From Clostridium caldaquaticum (lineage in GTDB: Bacteria; Bacillota; Clostridia; Clostridiales; Clostridiaceae): DNA of 64,000 bases. The stretch spans positions 1 to 64,000 of the forward strand of contig NZ_JAMSKT010000005.1 of NCBI RefSeq assembly GCF_023806125.1. The letters are read 5' to 3'. The notes beneath the pieces are model-generated. The model was not told the DNA's origin and did no database searches. It was given only the letters and a program-made list of their open reading frames with translations. Shown one piece after another: positions 56,011-63,994 of the stretch; within the stretch, counting starts at the first letter, position 1; every line of letters starts with the position of its first letter. A program made the translations under genes and the position numbers.

Positions 56011-57342
56011 TTAATTACTAAGTAAATCTGGTGAAATATTAATACCCTTTTCTCTAAGCTTTTGCACAAACTTAGGCATAATTCCTGTAGAAACAAATTC
56101 TCCTCTTACTTTCCCTTTATTATCTAGCCCTCTTTGTTCAAACCTGAATATGTCCTGGAGTATTATAACATCACCCTCCATACCTTGAACTTCTGTTATA
56201 TGAGTTATCTTTCTGCTGCCGTCCATAAGTCTTGACTGCTGAACTATTAAATCTATAGCTGATGCCACCTGATCTCTTATTGCCTTAACAGGCAAATTCA
56301 TTCCTGACATTAAAACCATGGTTTCTATTCTTGAAAGCATATCTCTTGGAGAGTTAGCGTGTCCCGTAGTTAAGGAACCGTCATGTCCTGTGTTCATTGC
56401 CTGAAGCATGTCCAAAGCTTCCCCAGAACGAACCTCTCCAACTATTATTCTATCAGGACGCATTCTTAAGCTGTTTTTAACCAAGTCTCTTATAGTTATT
56501 TCTCCTTTGCCTTCTATATTTGCAGGCCTTGTTTCAAGCCTAACCACATGCTCTTGTGAAAGCTGAAGCTCGGCTGCATCTTCTATAGTTACTATACGTT
56601 CATCATTAGGTATAAATGACGAAAGAACATTTAAAGTTGTAGTCTTTCCACTTCCTGTTCCGCCAGAAACTACTATGTTCAGCCTTCCCTCAACACAATA
56701 CTTTAAAAGCTCTGCCATTTTTGAATTCATTGTACCAAACCTTACTAAATCCTCAACTTTAAAAGGATCTTCAGCAAACTTTCTTATGGTTATTGAAGGC
56801 CCGTCTATAGCTAAAGGAGGAATTATAGCATTAACTCTGGAGCCATTAGGAAGTCTGGCATCTACCATTGGTGAGCTTTCATCTATTCTTCTTCCGATAG
56901 GTGCTACTATCTTTTTAATTACATGAAGCACATGATTATCATTTTTAAACTTAGCATCTGTAAGTACAAGTTTTCCATCTCTTTCAATATATACGTGAGC
57001 AGGTCCATTAACCATTATTTCAGTAACCTTGCTGTCAGCTAAAAGTCCTGTTATTGGTCCAAAACCAATTATCTCGTCTAAAAGTTCTTCTTTAATTTTG
57101 TTTTTTTGATTATTTGTTATATTTAAAGACTCTAGTTCTATGTTTTTAGCAATAATAAAGTTAATCTTTTGCTTTAAATCTTCATTATGCTCTGAAATAT
57201 CATTAAAATCTATATCCAGCTCTTCAATTACTCTGTTTTGAATTTTCATTTTTAATTCAAAATAAGGATCTTTTTCTTTTTCATTAAACTTATGAGCTTT
57301 TTTATCAACATTTATCTCTTCTAATCTTTTTATTAGAGACAT
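56011..57342 (-). CDS. tadA: Tad pilus ATPase TadA/CpaF
   Basis: A 443-residue hexameric secretion ATPase that powers Flp pilus assembly. Walker A is SGGTGSGKTTTLN, the Asp box ERIVTIEDAAEL, Walker B RPDRIIVGEVRSGEALDM (cut: IIVGEVRSGEALD), and the His box TGHDGSLTTGHANSP. Start 57342 follows AGGAGAG; the earlier in-frame start at 57366 lies in the upstream gene. The gap to the upstream CpaE-like gene is 16 bases. Confidence 0.97.
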   Translation of the reverse strand: MSLIKRLEEINVDKKAHKFNEKEKDPYFELKMKIQNRVIEELDIDFNDISEHNEDLKQKINFIIAKNIELESLNITNNQKNKIKEELLDEIIGFGPITGLLADSKVTEIMVNGPAHVYIERDGKLVLTDAKFKNDNHVLHVIKKIVAPIGRRIDESSPMVDARLPNGSRVNAIIPPLAIDGPSITIRKFAEDPFKVEDLVRFGTMNSKMAELLKYCVEGRLNIVVSGGTGSGKTTTLNVLSSFIPNDERIVTIEDAAELQLSQEHVVRLETRPANIEGKGEITIRDLVKNSLRMRPDRIIVGEVRSGEALDMLQAMNTGHDGSLTTGHANSPRDMLSRIETMVLMSGMNLPVKAIRDQVASAIDLIVQQSRLMDGSRKITHITEVQGMEGDVIILQDIFRFEQRGLDNKGKVRGEFVSTGIMPKFVQKLREKGINISPDLLSN

Positions 57343-57358
57343 GTTATCTCTCCTTTTC

Positions 57359-58510
57359 CTAATCAACTAAATCCTTACATAGTTTTTCAATAGCTTTACC
57401 TATCTTTAACTTATTATACTTAGTACCTGAACAAAAGGGTTCTCCTTTATTTATTGAAACAAGCACAGTTTTTTCCTCTTCTGGAATTACTGCAAAAATT
57501 CCATCTTTAAATACCTCTTCTACATCCTTCCTGCTTATTCCGTAATCTGTTTTATATCTATTTATAACAAGCTTTACCTTGTTTTTATCATATCCAAGAG
57601 ACTGCATTACCCTAAGTCCAAGCTTTGTATTTTTAAGTGATACAATATCCATATTCGATACAAAAACTATTTTTTCTGCATAGTCTAAAACATAAAGAGT
57701 AATGTCGCTGAAATTAACACCTGTATCTATGAGTATATAGTCATACTTTTTCTTAAATAAATTCATAAGTTTTTCAACACTATTCTTTGTTATATACTCT
57801 GCTGCCTCAGGTTTCCCTGGTGCAAATAGAATATCTAAATTTTCATTGTATTTATAAAGGCAGGGCATTACACTTTCATAGGAATCTAATTGTCCTTCAT
57901 CAATTGCATCAAGAATTGTCTTTTCATTATATTCATTAACTAGCATGGAAATATCTCCAAACTGCAAGTCCATATCTAACAATAATACTTTTTTGTTTTT
58001 CTCCTTGCTGTAAACTAATCCCGAATTTAAAGCCAGAACTGACTTGCCGACTCCCCCCTTTGAGCTGAAAAAAGCTATGACTTTTCCTTCTCTAATTTCT
58101 TCTCTACTGCCCAAAGCCCTTATCTGTCTATCCTTATATTTATCATAAGTAACTTTAATTGTTTGTGTTAAACTGTCATAATTAAAAGGCTTAATTATAT
58201 ATTCCTTGGCACCATGAAACATAGCTTTTTTTAAATATTCATTTTCTGCCTGAACAGACATTATAATTACAATAACAGAAGGATACTCGTCAGTTATTCT
58301 TTCTGTAGCCTCCAAACCATTTAATACAGGCATATTAATATCCATTAAAACTACATCTGGCTTTACCTTAGGAATAAGTCTTAAAACTTCCTCTCCATTA
58401 TCTGCTTCTCCTACAATCTCAAAAAGATTGTCTTCAAGACTTAAAATCTTTTTTATTACACTTCTTGTTTCTCCAATATCATCTGCAACTAATATTTTAA
58501 TTTTCTTCAT
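57359..58510 (-). CDS. CpaE/TadZ-like protein: receiver domain fused to ParA-type ATPase
   Basis: A 383-residue protein. The N-terminal receiver domain is intact: acidic pocket ADD (9-11), phosphorylatable D57 in VVLMDINMP, switch S85 and K107 in IIKPF. The ParA-like ATPase has the deviant Walker A SKGGVGKS (150-157) and LLLDMDLQFGD. TadZ/CpaE proteins place the pilus at the pole; in many, the receiver is degenerate, but here it has all key residues. It may be a direct target of phosphorylation. It is preceded by a 117-base gap with structured RNA and followed closely by tadA. Confidence 0.9.
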   Translation of the reverse strand: MKKIKILVADDIGETRSVIKKILSLEDNLFEIVGEADNGEEVLRLIPKVKPDVVLMDINMPVLNGLEATERITDEYPSVIVIIMSVQAENEYLKKAMFHGAKEYIIKPFNYDSLTQTIKVTYDKYKDRQIRALGSREEIREGKVIAFFSSKGGVGKSVLALNSGLVYSKEKNKKVLLLDMDLQFGDISMLVNEYNEKTILDAIDEGQLDSYESVMPCLYKYNENLDILFAPGKPEAAEYITKNSVEKLMNLFKKKYDYILIDTGVNFSDITLYVLDYAEKIVFVSNMDIVSLKNTKLGLRVMQSLGYDKNKVKLVINRYKTDYGISRKDVEEVFKDGIFAVIPEEEKTVLVSINKGEPFCSGTKYNKLKIGKAIEKLCKDLVD

Positions 58511-58539
58511 GGTACTCCTCCTGTATTACCTCTACTCCA

Positions 58540-58578
58540 GGCAACCTAAACTCACCACCTGCTTAAAGCTAGATTGCC
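58540..58578 (-). other. Hairpin in the cpaE leader
   Basis: As RNA on the minus strand, GGCAATCTA (58578-58570) pairs with TAGGTTGCC (58548-58540), nine pairs including one U-G. The loop contains AGGTGGTGAG. It ends about 20 bases before the AGGAGGAG ribosome site of the receiver-ATPase gene, so it could affect translation. Confidence 0.5.
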
Positions 58579-58600
58579 CATAAAAGTCTAGACCTTTTAC

Positions 58601-58623
58601 CATAAAGATTATTAATCTTTATG
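58601..58623 (-). repeat. Intergenic hairpin repeat, copy downstream of cpaB
   Basis: CATAAAGATT pairs perfectly with AATCTTTATG around ATT. The core TAAAGATTATTAATCTTTA recurs at 59573-59595 on the other side of cpaB. No strong T-run follows. Confidence 0.7.
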
Positions 58624-58627
58624 CCTC

Positions 58628-59545
58628 CTACGGCTCCAGAATAGGAATTTTAATTATTTCTCCTGTTACAATAATATCTTCATCATTTATATTATTTACT
58701 TCTTGTATTAACTTATATTTATCTTCATCACCAAAAAACTCTTTACTTATTTTTTTTAAAGTGTCTCCTCGCTTTACTGTATAGCTTTTATACTGTTCTT
58801 TATTTTCTTCTGCCTTCATAATGAGCTTTTTCCATGTTATTCCATATGTTTCGTTAGTACTATCATCTTTTATTGGTCTAAGTGCCAGTTTTAAACTTCC
58901 AATGTTTTGCGCTAATACCAGCTTCTCAATCTCTGAAGTTTTTACTGATAAAGTTACTAAATAAGTATTTACTGCTTGTTCAGACTCTTTATCTGTTTTT
59001 TTCTCTTCTCTATTTAACTGTTTGTTTACAGCAAGTATCTCAATATTTTGCAGGATTATCTTTGCTGTTTCTTCTCTAATTACCTTTGCACCATCAGTTT
59101 TTTCTGATAAATAAGCAACAATATCCACAAAATCTCCAGGTTTTATTAAAAAGGCAACTCCAGAATCCCCTGTAACATTAATAGTTATTGCTCTGTGGTT
59201 TTTCTCAATCTTTAAGCTAAGCTCTTCTTCTCCTTCACTTATAAGCTTATCCTTATGAAAACCTTCATTTTTTACAATAGTTTCCTTAGTGTACTTTCCA
59301 ACAATTTCAGATGAATCCTTTATATAATCACTGAAAATCGCATTGTCAGTAACTTCAATAGACTTAATCATATTTTTATCTATCAGCGTTCTTGCAGGTA
59401 TAGTTTCTGCTGCAACTAAAATTGCAGTACTTTTAACAGTTTCCTTTGGCTTTTTCAAGGATTTTAGGTACATAAAAACGGCTAAACTTGCCAAAAGTGC
59501 TAAAACGAAAGATAACAATATGAGTCTTTGACCAGTATTTTTCAT
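58628..59545 (-). CDS. cpaB: Flp pilus assembly protein CpaB with C-terminal LysM domain
   Basis: A 305-residue protein with one N-terminal membrane helix (LILLSFVLALLASLAVFMYL, cut: LSFVLALLASLAVF). A SAF/CpaB domain follows (VAAETIPARTLIDKNMI) and the RcpC-like region with VAFLIKPGDFVDIVAYL (cut: IKPGDFVDI). The last 50 residues are a LysM motif (YTVKRGDTLKKISKEFFGD). CpaB normally interacts with outer membrane secretin; in a Gram-positive cell a LysM tail may fix the assembly to peptidoglycan (inference). Start 59545 follows GGAGG; the TTG at 59557 is unlikely. It lies between tadG and the cpaE-like gene, flanked by repeated hairpins. Confidence 0.88.
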   Translation of the reverse strand: MKNTGQRLILLSFVLALLASLAVFMYLKSLKKPKETVKSTAILVAAETIPARTLIDKNMIKSIEVTDNAIFSDYIKDSSEIVGKYTKETIVKNEGFHKDKLISEGEEELSLKIEKNHRAITINVTGDSGVAFLIKPGDFVDIVAYLSEKTDGAKVIREETAKIILQNIEILAVNKQLNREEKKTDKESEQAVNTYLVTLSVKTSEIEKLVLAQNIGSLKLALRPIKDDSTNETYGITWKKLIMKAEENKEQYKSYTVKRGDTLKKISKEFFGDEDKYKLIQEVNNINDEDIIVTGEIIKIPILEP

Positions 59546-59572
59546 TTTTACCTCCAATATTTTTCAAAAACA

Positions 59573-59595
59573 CGTAAAAATTATTAATCTTTACG
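59573..59595 (-). repeat. Intergenic hairpin repeat, copy upstream of cpaB
   Basis: CGTAAAAATT pairs with AATCTTTACG around ATT; in the minus-strand RNA this leaves one G-U pair. It resembles the copy at 58601-58623 and is followed on minus by TGTTTTTG, so this copy may terminate partially. Confidence 0.7.
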
Positions 59596-59629
59596 CACCT
59601 TTGCATAGACTTAACTTGTTAAAACATAT

Positions 59630-60523
59630 CTATTTAGATAATTTTACTCCATATAAACCTGTATCTTTTAAATTCATATCTATTTCAGCATTAGTAACAA
59701 ACTTAACAAATCGACCCGTTATTTCTATCTTACCTGATTTATTTTGTATATCTTCAACATAAAACTTACCAAAACCTGTAACCTTAATTTGCCCTTTTCC
59801 ATTAACCTCAAAGCTGTCAACTAAAGGCAGCGTCCATAATCTTATAGAATACCTGGGAAAGTTATTAAAAGTACTTATTTCTGAATTTATATAATTTTTA
59901 ATTTCATTAGTTGCTCCCGCCATGTTACCTGTCTCTGTATCTATGTAATCTCCTACTGATATTTTACCGTTGTACCCATAAAGAGCATTTGCCTTAAAAA
60001 CGCTGGAACCTTGTCCACCAAGTGCTACAGCCCCATAATTACCGTTGTAGCCATCACCTGCATCTTGCTTAAGAGTTACTATATCTCCATAAGAAAAGTC
60101 GAAAATCTGAACTGCAAAAGGTCTTATTCCTCCTGTTATTGACTTTGCATAACCAATAACAGCTTTAGCTGATGCACTTACTTTGCTGTTTTCTATACCT
60201 ATTACAGGAGCAAAGAAATGTTTTACATTTTTAGTCCCTTTTATTTGAATGTTTCTTTTATCTTCACCAACTGTTATTATTGCATCTTCTAATTTTAATT
60301 CATTTTTTTCAAGATATTCTGCAGCAGCTTTCTTTGCTTTATCAGTATTATCAGGCAGTTCAAGTGCTCCTGCTAAAGCCGCTGAATCCATAGCATTAAT
60401 TAATTTTGCTTTTTCTACATATGCCAATCCTATATCTATGGCAAAAGCTGCAAATCCAAATATTGCAGCAACTAATAAACATAATAAAATAGCAGCATTA
60501 CCTTTATTATTAAGCCTTTTCAT
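59630..60523 (-). CDS. TadG-like pilus protein
   Basis: A 297-residue protein with a prepilin-like N terminus: NNKGNAAILLCLLVAAIFGF, i.e. a basic head, Gly and a hydrophobic helix, and then DIGLAYVEKAKLINAMDSAALAGALEL (cut: KAKLINAMDSAALAGA), typical of TadG proteins. The rest is predicted extracytoplasmic, without a von Willebrand A domain I can see. It lacks Glu5 found in Flp and TadE. It lies 11 bases after tadE. Confidence 0.82.
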   Translation of the reverse strand: MKRLNNKGNAAILLCLLVAAIFGFAAFAIDIGLAYVEKAKLINAMDSAALAGALELPDNTDKAKKAAAEYLEKNELKLEDAIITVGEDKRNIQIKGTKNVKHFFAPVIGIENSKVSASAKAVIGYAKSITGGIRPFAVQIFDFSYGDIVTLKQDAGDGYNGNYGAVALGGQGSSVFKANALYGYNGKISVGDYIDTETGNMAGATNEIKNYINSEISTFNNFPRYSIRLWTLPLVDSFEVNGKGQIKVTGFGKFYVEDIQNKSGKIEITGRFVKFVTNAEIDMNLKDTGLYGVKLSK

Positions 60524-60534
60524 TTAAGCTCCTC

Positions 60535-60927
60535 CTATTCTATTCTCATAGAAATATGTGTACTTAAAGTTACAACATCATTAAAAATACTGCTTATTAT
60601 AGGTACTATAAGAGGATAGTTATAATCTATCTTTACAGTTAAAGTATCACCAGATTTTCTGCTGCTTTCTGTAGGCGTTATAGTTACTGTTAAATTAGAA
60701 GCCTCTAAGCTTGGAGAGACTGCTTTAATTATATTTTTAATTTCAATATCAGAACTTCCTAGTATTCCTGCTCTTGCTCCTTCTCTTGCTGCATTTTGTA
60801 TGGAAAGATAAGAATTTATAATCATGCTAAATTGAACAATACCCATTATTAATAAGAGTAACAGAGGAAGTATAATTGCAAATTCTACTAATGCCTGCCC
60901 TTTTTTATTTTTTAAATTTTTCAACAT
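60535..60927 (-). CDS. TadE-like pseudopilin
   Basis: A 130-residue protein starting with a class IVb prepilin signal: NKKGQALVEFAIILPLLLLL, cleavage expected after the Gly, with Glu5-Phe6 in the mature form. The helix is followed by QNAAREGARAG, typical of TadE. It should be cut by the linked prepilin peptidase and join the pilus base. Start 60927 follows GGGAGAGG; an earlier in-frame start at 60957 is less likely. Confidence 0.9.
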   Translation of the reverse strand: MLKNLKNKKGQALVEFAIILPLLLLLIMGIVQFSMIINSYLSIQNAAREGARAGILGSSDIEIKNIIKAVSPSLEASNLTVTITPTESSRKSGDTLTVKIDYNYPLIVPIISSIFNDVVTLSTHISMRIE

Positions 60928-60961
60928 AACCTCTCCCAATTTACAAAAGATATCCATATAC

Positions 60962-61004
60962 TTTAAATGCCCTAATCAAATTCTTCCTGATTAGAGCATT
61001 TAAA
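60962..61004 (-). other. Hairpin between flp and tadE
   Basis: TTTAAATGC-C-CTAATCA pairs with TGATTAG-A-GCATTTAAA, a 17-bp interrupted stem with a nine-base loop. There is no T-run. It may stabilise the pilin mRNA or dampen read-through, giving more pilin than assembly proteins. Confidence 0.6.
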
Positions 61005-61074
61005 AACGTGGATGTGATTTTATTATTTTTGGTGTGTGGATTAATTTTTATAATTTCTTAATTATTGCCTTTTA

Positions 61075-61248
61075 TTAAAGTGCGTCTATTATTTCCTGAA
61101 ACTTAGCACTTATTGCTGGCCCTAATAATACTAAAACTGCAATAACTACTATGGCCACAAGTCCTATTATTAATGCATATTCAACCATGCCTTGTCCCTT
61201 TTTATTTCTTAGCTTTGAAAATGCATAAGACTTAAATATTTGCAGCAT
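61075..61248 (-). CDS. flp: Flp-type (class IVb) prepilin
   Basis: A 57-residue major pilin. The leader ends SKLRNKKG, followed by QGMVEYALIIGLVAIVVIAV: cleavage after Gly18 leaves Glu5-Tyr6 in the mature protein, the Flp signature. The remaining hydrophobic helix and short tail (SAKFQEIIDAL) are typical. AGGAGG precedes the ATG. Its gene appears isolated by the degU terminator upstream and a hairpin downstream. Confidence 0.95.
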   Translation of the reverse strand: MLQIFKSYAFSKLRNKKGQGMVEYALIIGLVAIVVIAVLVLLGPAISAKFQEIIDAL

Positions 61249-61360
61249 ATCCGTTCCTCCTTTTATTTTATCTTTTCTTTCCTTCTTGATATTATTATAT
61301 TACTTATTTTCTTGATATTGCAGATTACAAGCGTCACATTATGCTAAGTTAAAAAGTCAT

Positions 61361-61385
61361 AAAAAAATAGGGACCAAAGTCCCTA
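61361..61385 (-). terminator. Terminator after the DegU-like gene
   Basis: TAGGGAC (61368-61374) pairs with GTCCCTA (61379-61385) around CAAA, followed on minus by seven T residues. It overlaps the end of the regulator gene and separates it from flp. Confidence 0.9.
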
Positions 61386-62060
61386 GTTATCTCCATACTT
61401 TATCTTATAATACTCTCTAATATTATTTTGAATTGCAATAATTGTTGCTTTAACACGATCATCTGCATTTATCTTCTTAAATAAGTTAGTAGCATAATTT
61501 TTTACTGTTTTTTCTGATAAATAAAGCTGCTTTCCAATTTCCTTATTGCTTAGACCATCAGAAATTCTAATAAGTACTTCAACTTCTCTTTTTGAAAGCT
61601 TATCTAAAATATTGCCCTCTTTTTTATCCTTGCTTCTTATATCAAGAAAAAGCAAAGAAACTAAGGACTTGTCAATATACTTTTCCCCATTATAAACCGA
61701 TTTTATAGCACTTACAATTTCCGTGCCAGCAGAATCCTTTAACATATAACCATCTGCTCCAATATTAATAGCAGTATGTATAGTTCTTCTGTCATTTTCA
61801 ATAGTAAGCATAATAACCTTAATGTTCTCATTTTGTTTCTTTATAATTTCCAGCACTTCTATACCATTTTTAAGAGGCATATTACAATCAAGAAGTACTA
61901 CATCGGGACTGCATTCTTCCAAAAGCTTTAAAGCCCTTTCACCATTCTCCGCTTCTCCAATAATACTTATATCCTCTTCAAAATCAATAATTCTTTTAAG
62001 TCCCTGCCTGATAATATCATGATCATCCGCAATCAATACCTTAATTACCTCTTTTTTCAT
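61383..62060 (-). CDS. NarL/FixJ-family response regulator (DegU-like)
   Basis: A 225-residue two-domain regulator. The receiver has the ADD pocket (11-13), D58 in VVLLDCNMP, and YMLKDSAG. The C-terminal LuxR-type DNA-binding domain reads LSKREVEVLIRISDGLSNKEIG and on to SEKTVKNY. It overlaps the histidine kinase gene by 20 bases, so the pair is translationally coupled. The pilus genes downstream are natural candidate targets; this is inferred from position. Confidence 0.93.
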   Translation of the reverse strand: MKKEVIKVLIADDHDIIRQGLKRIIDFEEDISIIGEAENGERALKLLEECSPDVVLLDCNMPLKNGIEVLEIIKKQNENIKVIMLTIENDRRTIHTAINIGADGYMLKDSAGTEIVSAIKSVYNGEKYIDKSLVSLLFLDIRSKDKKEGNILDKLSKREVEVLIRISDGLSNKEIGKQLYLSEKTVKNYATNLFKKINADDRVKATIIAIQNNIREYYKIKYGDN

Positions 62061-63222
62061 CCCTGATCACCTCACGATTAATAGGAAGCTTAACGCTGTA
62101 TGTGGTTCCTGAACCTGGCAAAGACTTTATTTCAATTTCTCCCTGAAGCTGATTAACTCTATCAAGTATGCCTATAAGACCATAAGAAGCTCCTTTAGTT
62201 TTCACAGACTTTAAAGTTTCTTCCACATCAAAACCAATTCCATCATCTGATATAACAACCATCAAATACTTTGTTCCAAAATCCAGCTTTATTTCTGCAT
62301 GTTTTGCCTTGGAATGTTTTTTAATATTATTAAATACCTCTTGAATTATACGATACACAGCTACCTGTATTATAGGTTCTATTTCTTCCTTTATAGGTTT
62401 TAACTTTAATTTTATATCAATATCAGCTTCTTGAGTAATTGCTTTTATCATTTGCTGCACAGTTTCATTAAGTCCTAAATCATCTAAAGACATTGGTCTT
62501 AAATCAAAAATAATATTTCTAACTTCCTTTAGTGCTATCTTCACGCTTTCTTTTAAACTAGAGAGTTCCTTAAGCCCTTCTTCTAAATCTTTTCGAAGAA
62601 CTATATTGCAAATATCTACCTTCATTACAGCATTAGCCATATGCTGTGCTGGTCCATCATGAATATCTCTTGCTATCCTGCGCCTTTCATTTTCTTGAGC
62701 TTCCAGTATTTTTATACCAAGAAACATCTCAGAATTTTTATCTGTTTCTCCTAAAGCTGAAGATATATCACCTTCTAAATATCCTAGTGCAATACTTATC
62801 TGATTGATTACTTTTTCAGCACTTTCTATATTTTCAGCTGACCTTTTAAGCGCCAGCTCTAATTGTGTTCTTCTCTCTCTTAGCGCCTTTTCTTCATTTT
62901 TCTTAGTAAAGAATTTAACTCTAATATCAGAAGCTTTTTCGTAAGCTTCTTTAATATCCTTTTCCGTATATTTATGAAAGTCTGCAGATACCTCTGCCAG
63001 TCTTTTTCTCATTACTTTATCTTGCTTTTCAAGATTATCTACTTCATCGATTACCTGTGCAATATCCTTCTTTATTTGAACCAGCTGCGTTTTTAAGCCT
63101 TCCTGCTCAATTCTTATACTATCAACTATTTCAAGTATTTGTCCTCTGCTAAGGCCTATTTCTTCTATTACTTTTTTGATTATTTTATTAATAGCATCAA
63201 TATCTAATTCAACATTATTCAT
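62041..63222 (-). CDS. DegS-like sensor histidine kinase
   Basis: A 393-residue cytoplasmic kinase with no membrane segment. The N-terminal 180 residues form a long coiled-coil sensor as in Bacillus DegS. The HisKA_3 phosphorylation site is in ERRRIARDIHDGPAQHMANA (His of DIHDGP). ATP-binding motifs are EVFNNIKKHSKA, SDDGIGFD and GLIGILDR. It would phosphorylate the overlapping DegU-like regulator. The stimulus is unknown. It lies 31 bases after the prepilin peptidase gene. Confidence 0.93.
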   Translation of the reverse strand: MNNVELDIDAINKIIKKVIEEIGLSRGQILEIVDSIRIEQEGLKTQLVQIKKDIAQVIDEVDNLEKQDKVMRKRLAEVSADFHKYTEKDIKEAYEKASDIRVKFFTKKNEEKALRERRTQLELALKRSAENIESAEKVINQISIALGYLEGDISSALGETDKNSEMFLGIKILEAQENERRRIARDIHDGPAQHMANAVMKVDICNIVLRKDLEEGLKELSSLKESVKIALKEVRNIIFDLRPMSLDDLGLNETVQQMIKAITQEADIDIKLKLKPIKEEIEPIIQVAVYRIIQEVFNNIKKHSKAKHAEIKLDFGTKYLMVVISDDGIGFDVEETLKSVKTKGASYGLIGILDRVNQLQGEIEIKSLPGSGTTYSVKLPINREVIRDEKRGN

Positions 63223-63253
63223 CTTAACATCCCCTTCATATATGGCGATAAAT

Positions 63254-63850
63254 TTATGTAAATATCAAAAAGGAAAGAAAACTGCCTAAAGCTAGAAATG
63301 GTCCGAAGGGAATATAATCTTTAGCCCCTTTTACTTTAAAAAGTAATAAAAAAATACTAATAACTGCGGATAAGGCAAAAGCTATAAAAATTGCCCATAA
63401 AACCTTATATGTGCCCAAAAAAGCTCCAATACCAAACATTAATTTAATATCCCCACCGCCTAAAGCCCCTGGGATAAGGGCTAAGAGAAACAGGATAATT
63501 CCTCCTGTAAGCATACCAGATAAACTCTTTATAAAAGATATATCTCCTGAAAATACAAAAAATAAACCGCATATTAATGCAATAATACAAAGCCTGTCTG
63601 GTATGATTTCATATCTTAAGTCTACAAATGAAACAACAATAAGAATTGCAGACATTACAACACCTTTAATAAATAACTTATCTAAACCAAACTTTATAAA
63701 AAGTATTAAAAACAATACTGCACTAACTGTAACAATAAAAAAGTTTATTGATTTTATTTTTTCTCCCGAAATATGGTAATAAATTCTATTTGAAGCTAAG
63801 TTTAGTAAAAAACCAATGAGTAATCCTATTAGAAAAATTATTATTGTCAT
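63254..63850 (-). CDS. Prepilin peptidase, A24 family
   Basis: A 198-residue polytopic membrane protease that removes the leader of Flp and TadE prepilins. Catalytic aspartates lie in SFVDLRYEIIPD and GALGGGDIKLM. There are about six membrane segments, and there is no N-terminal zinc or methylase domain beyond IGLLIGFLLNLASNR, so it is a short form. Start 63850 follows GAGGA; the longer frame from 63952 begins inside upstream repeat-like DNA and is less likely. It starts the cluster with degS. Confidence 0.9.
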   Translation of the reverse strand: MTIIIFLIGLLIGFLLNLASNRIYYHISGEKIKSINFFIVTVSAVLFLILFIKFGLDKLFIKGVVMSAILIVVSFVDLRYEIIPDRLCIIALICGLFFVFSGDISFIKSLSGMLTGGIILFLLALIPGALGGGDIKLMFGIGAFLGTYKVLWAIFIAFALSAVISIFLLLFKVKGAKDYIPFGPFLALGSFLSFLIFT

Positions 63851-63937
63851 ACAAATCCTCTTTACGCTCACTTTTAATGATATGTTTAATTTAATTATAT
63901 ACAATAGCAAAAAATAAACAAGGGAATAAGAAGAATA

Positions 63938-63994
63938 AGGGACGGTTATCAATAATTAGCTTTTTAAAAATGCTTAAATTTGATAACCGTCCCT
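63938..63994. repeat. 57-bp palindrome resembling REP/MITE repeats
   Basis: AGGGACGGTTATCAA (63938-63952) is the exact inverted complement of TTGATAACCGTCCCT (63980-63994). The GGGACGGTT end is, from memory, typical of palindromic repeats seen with REP-associated transposases in Firmicutes. An inner AGC/GCT stem makes a larger hairpin. It could also function as a terminator. Confidence 0.6.

Noticed and set aside
58511-58627. Cyclic di-GMP riboswitch before the CpaE-type gene
   Set aside because: Although it contains GGGCAA and GGTTGCC strings, the conserved ACGCAAAGC core of the class I aptamer is missing. No class II features were seen.
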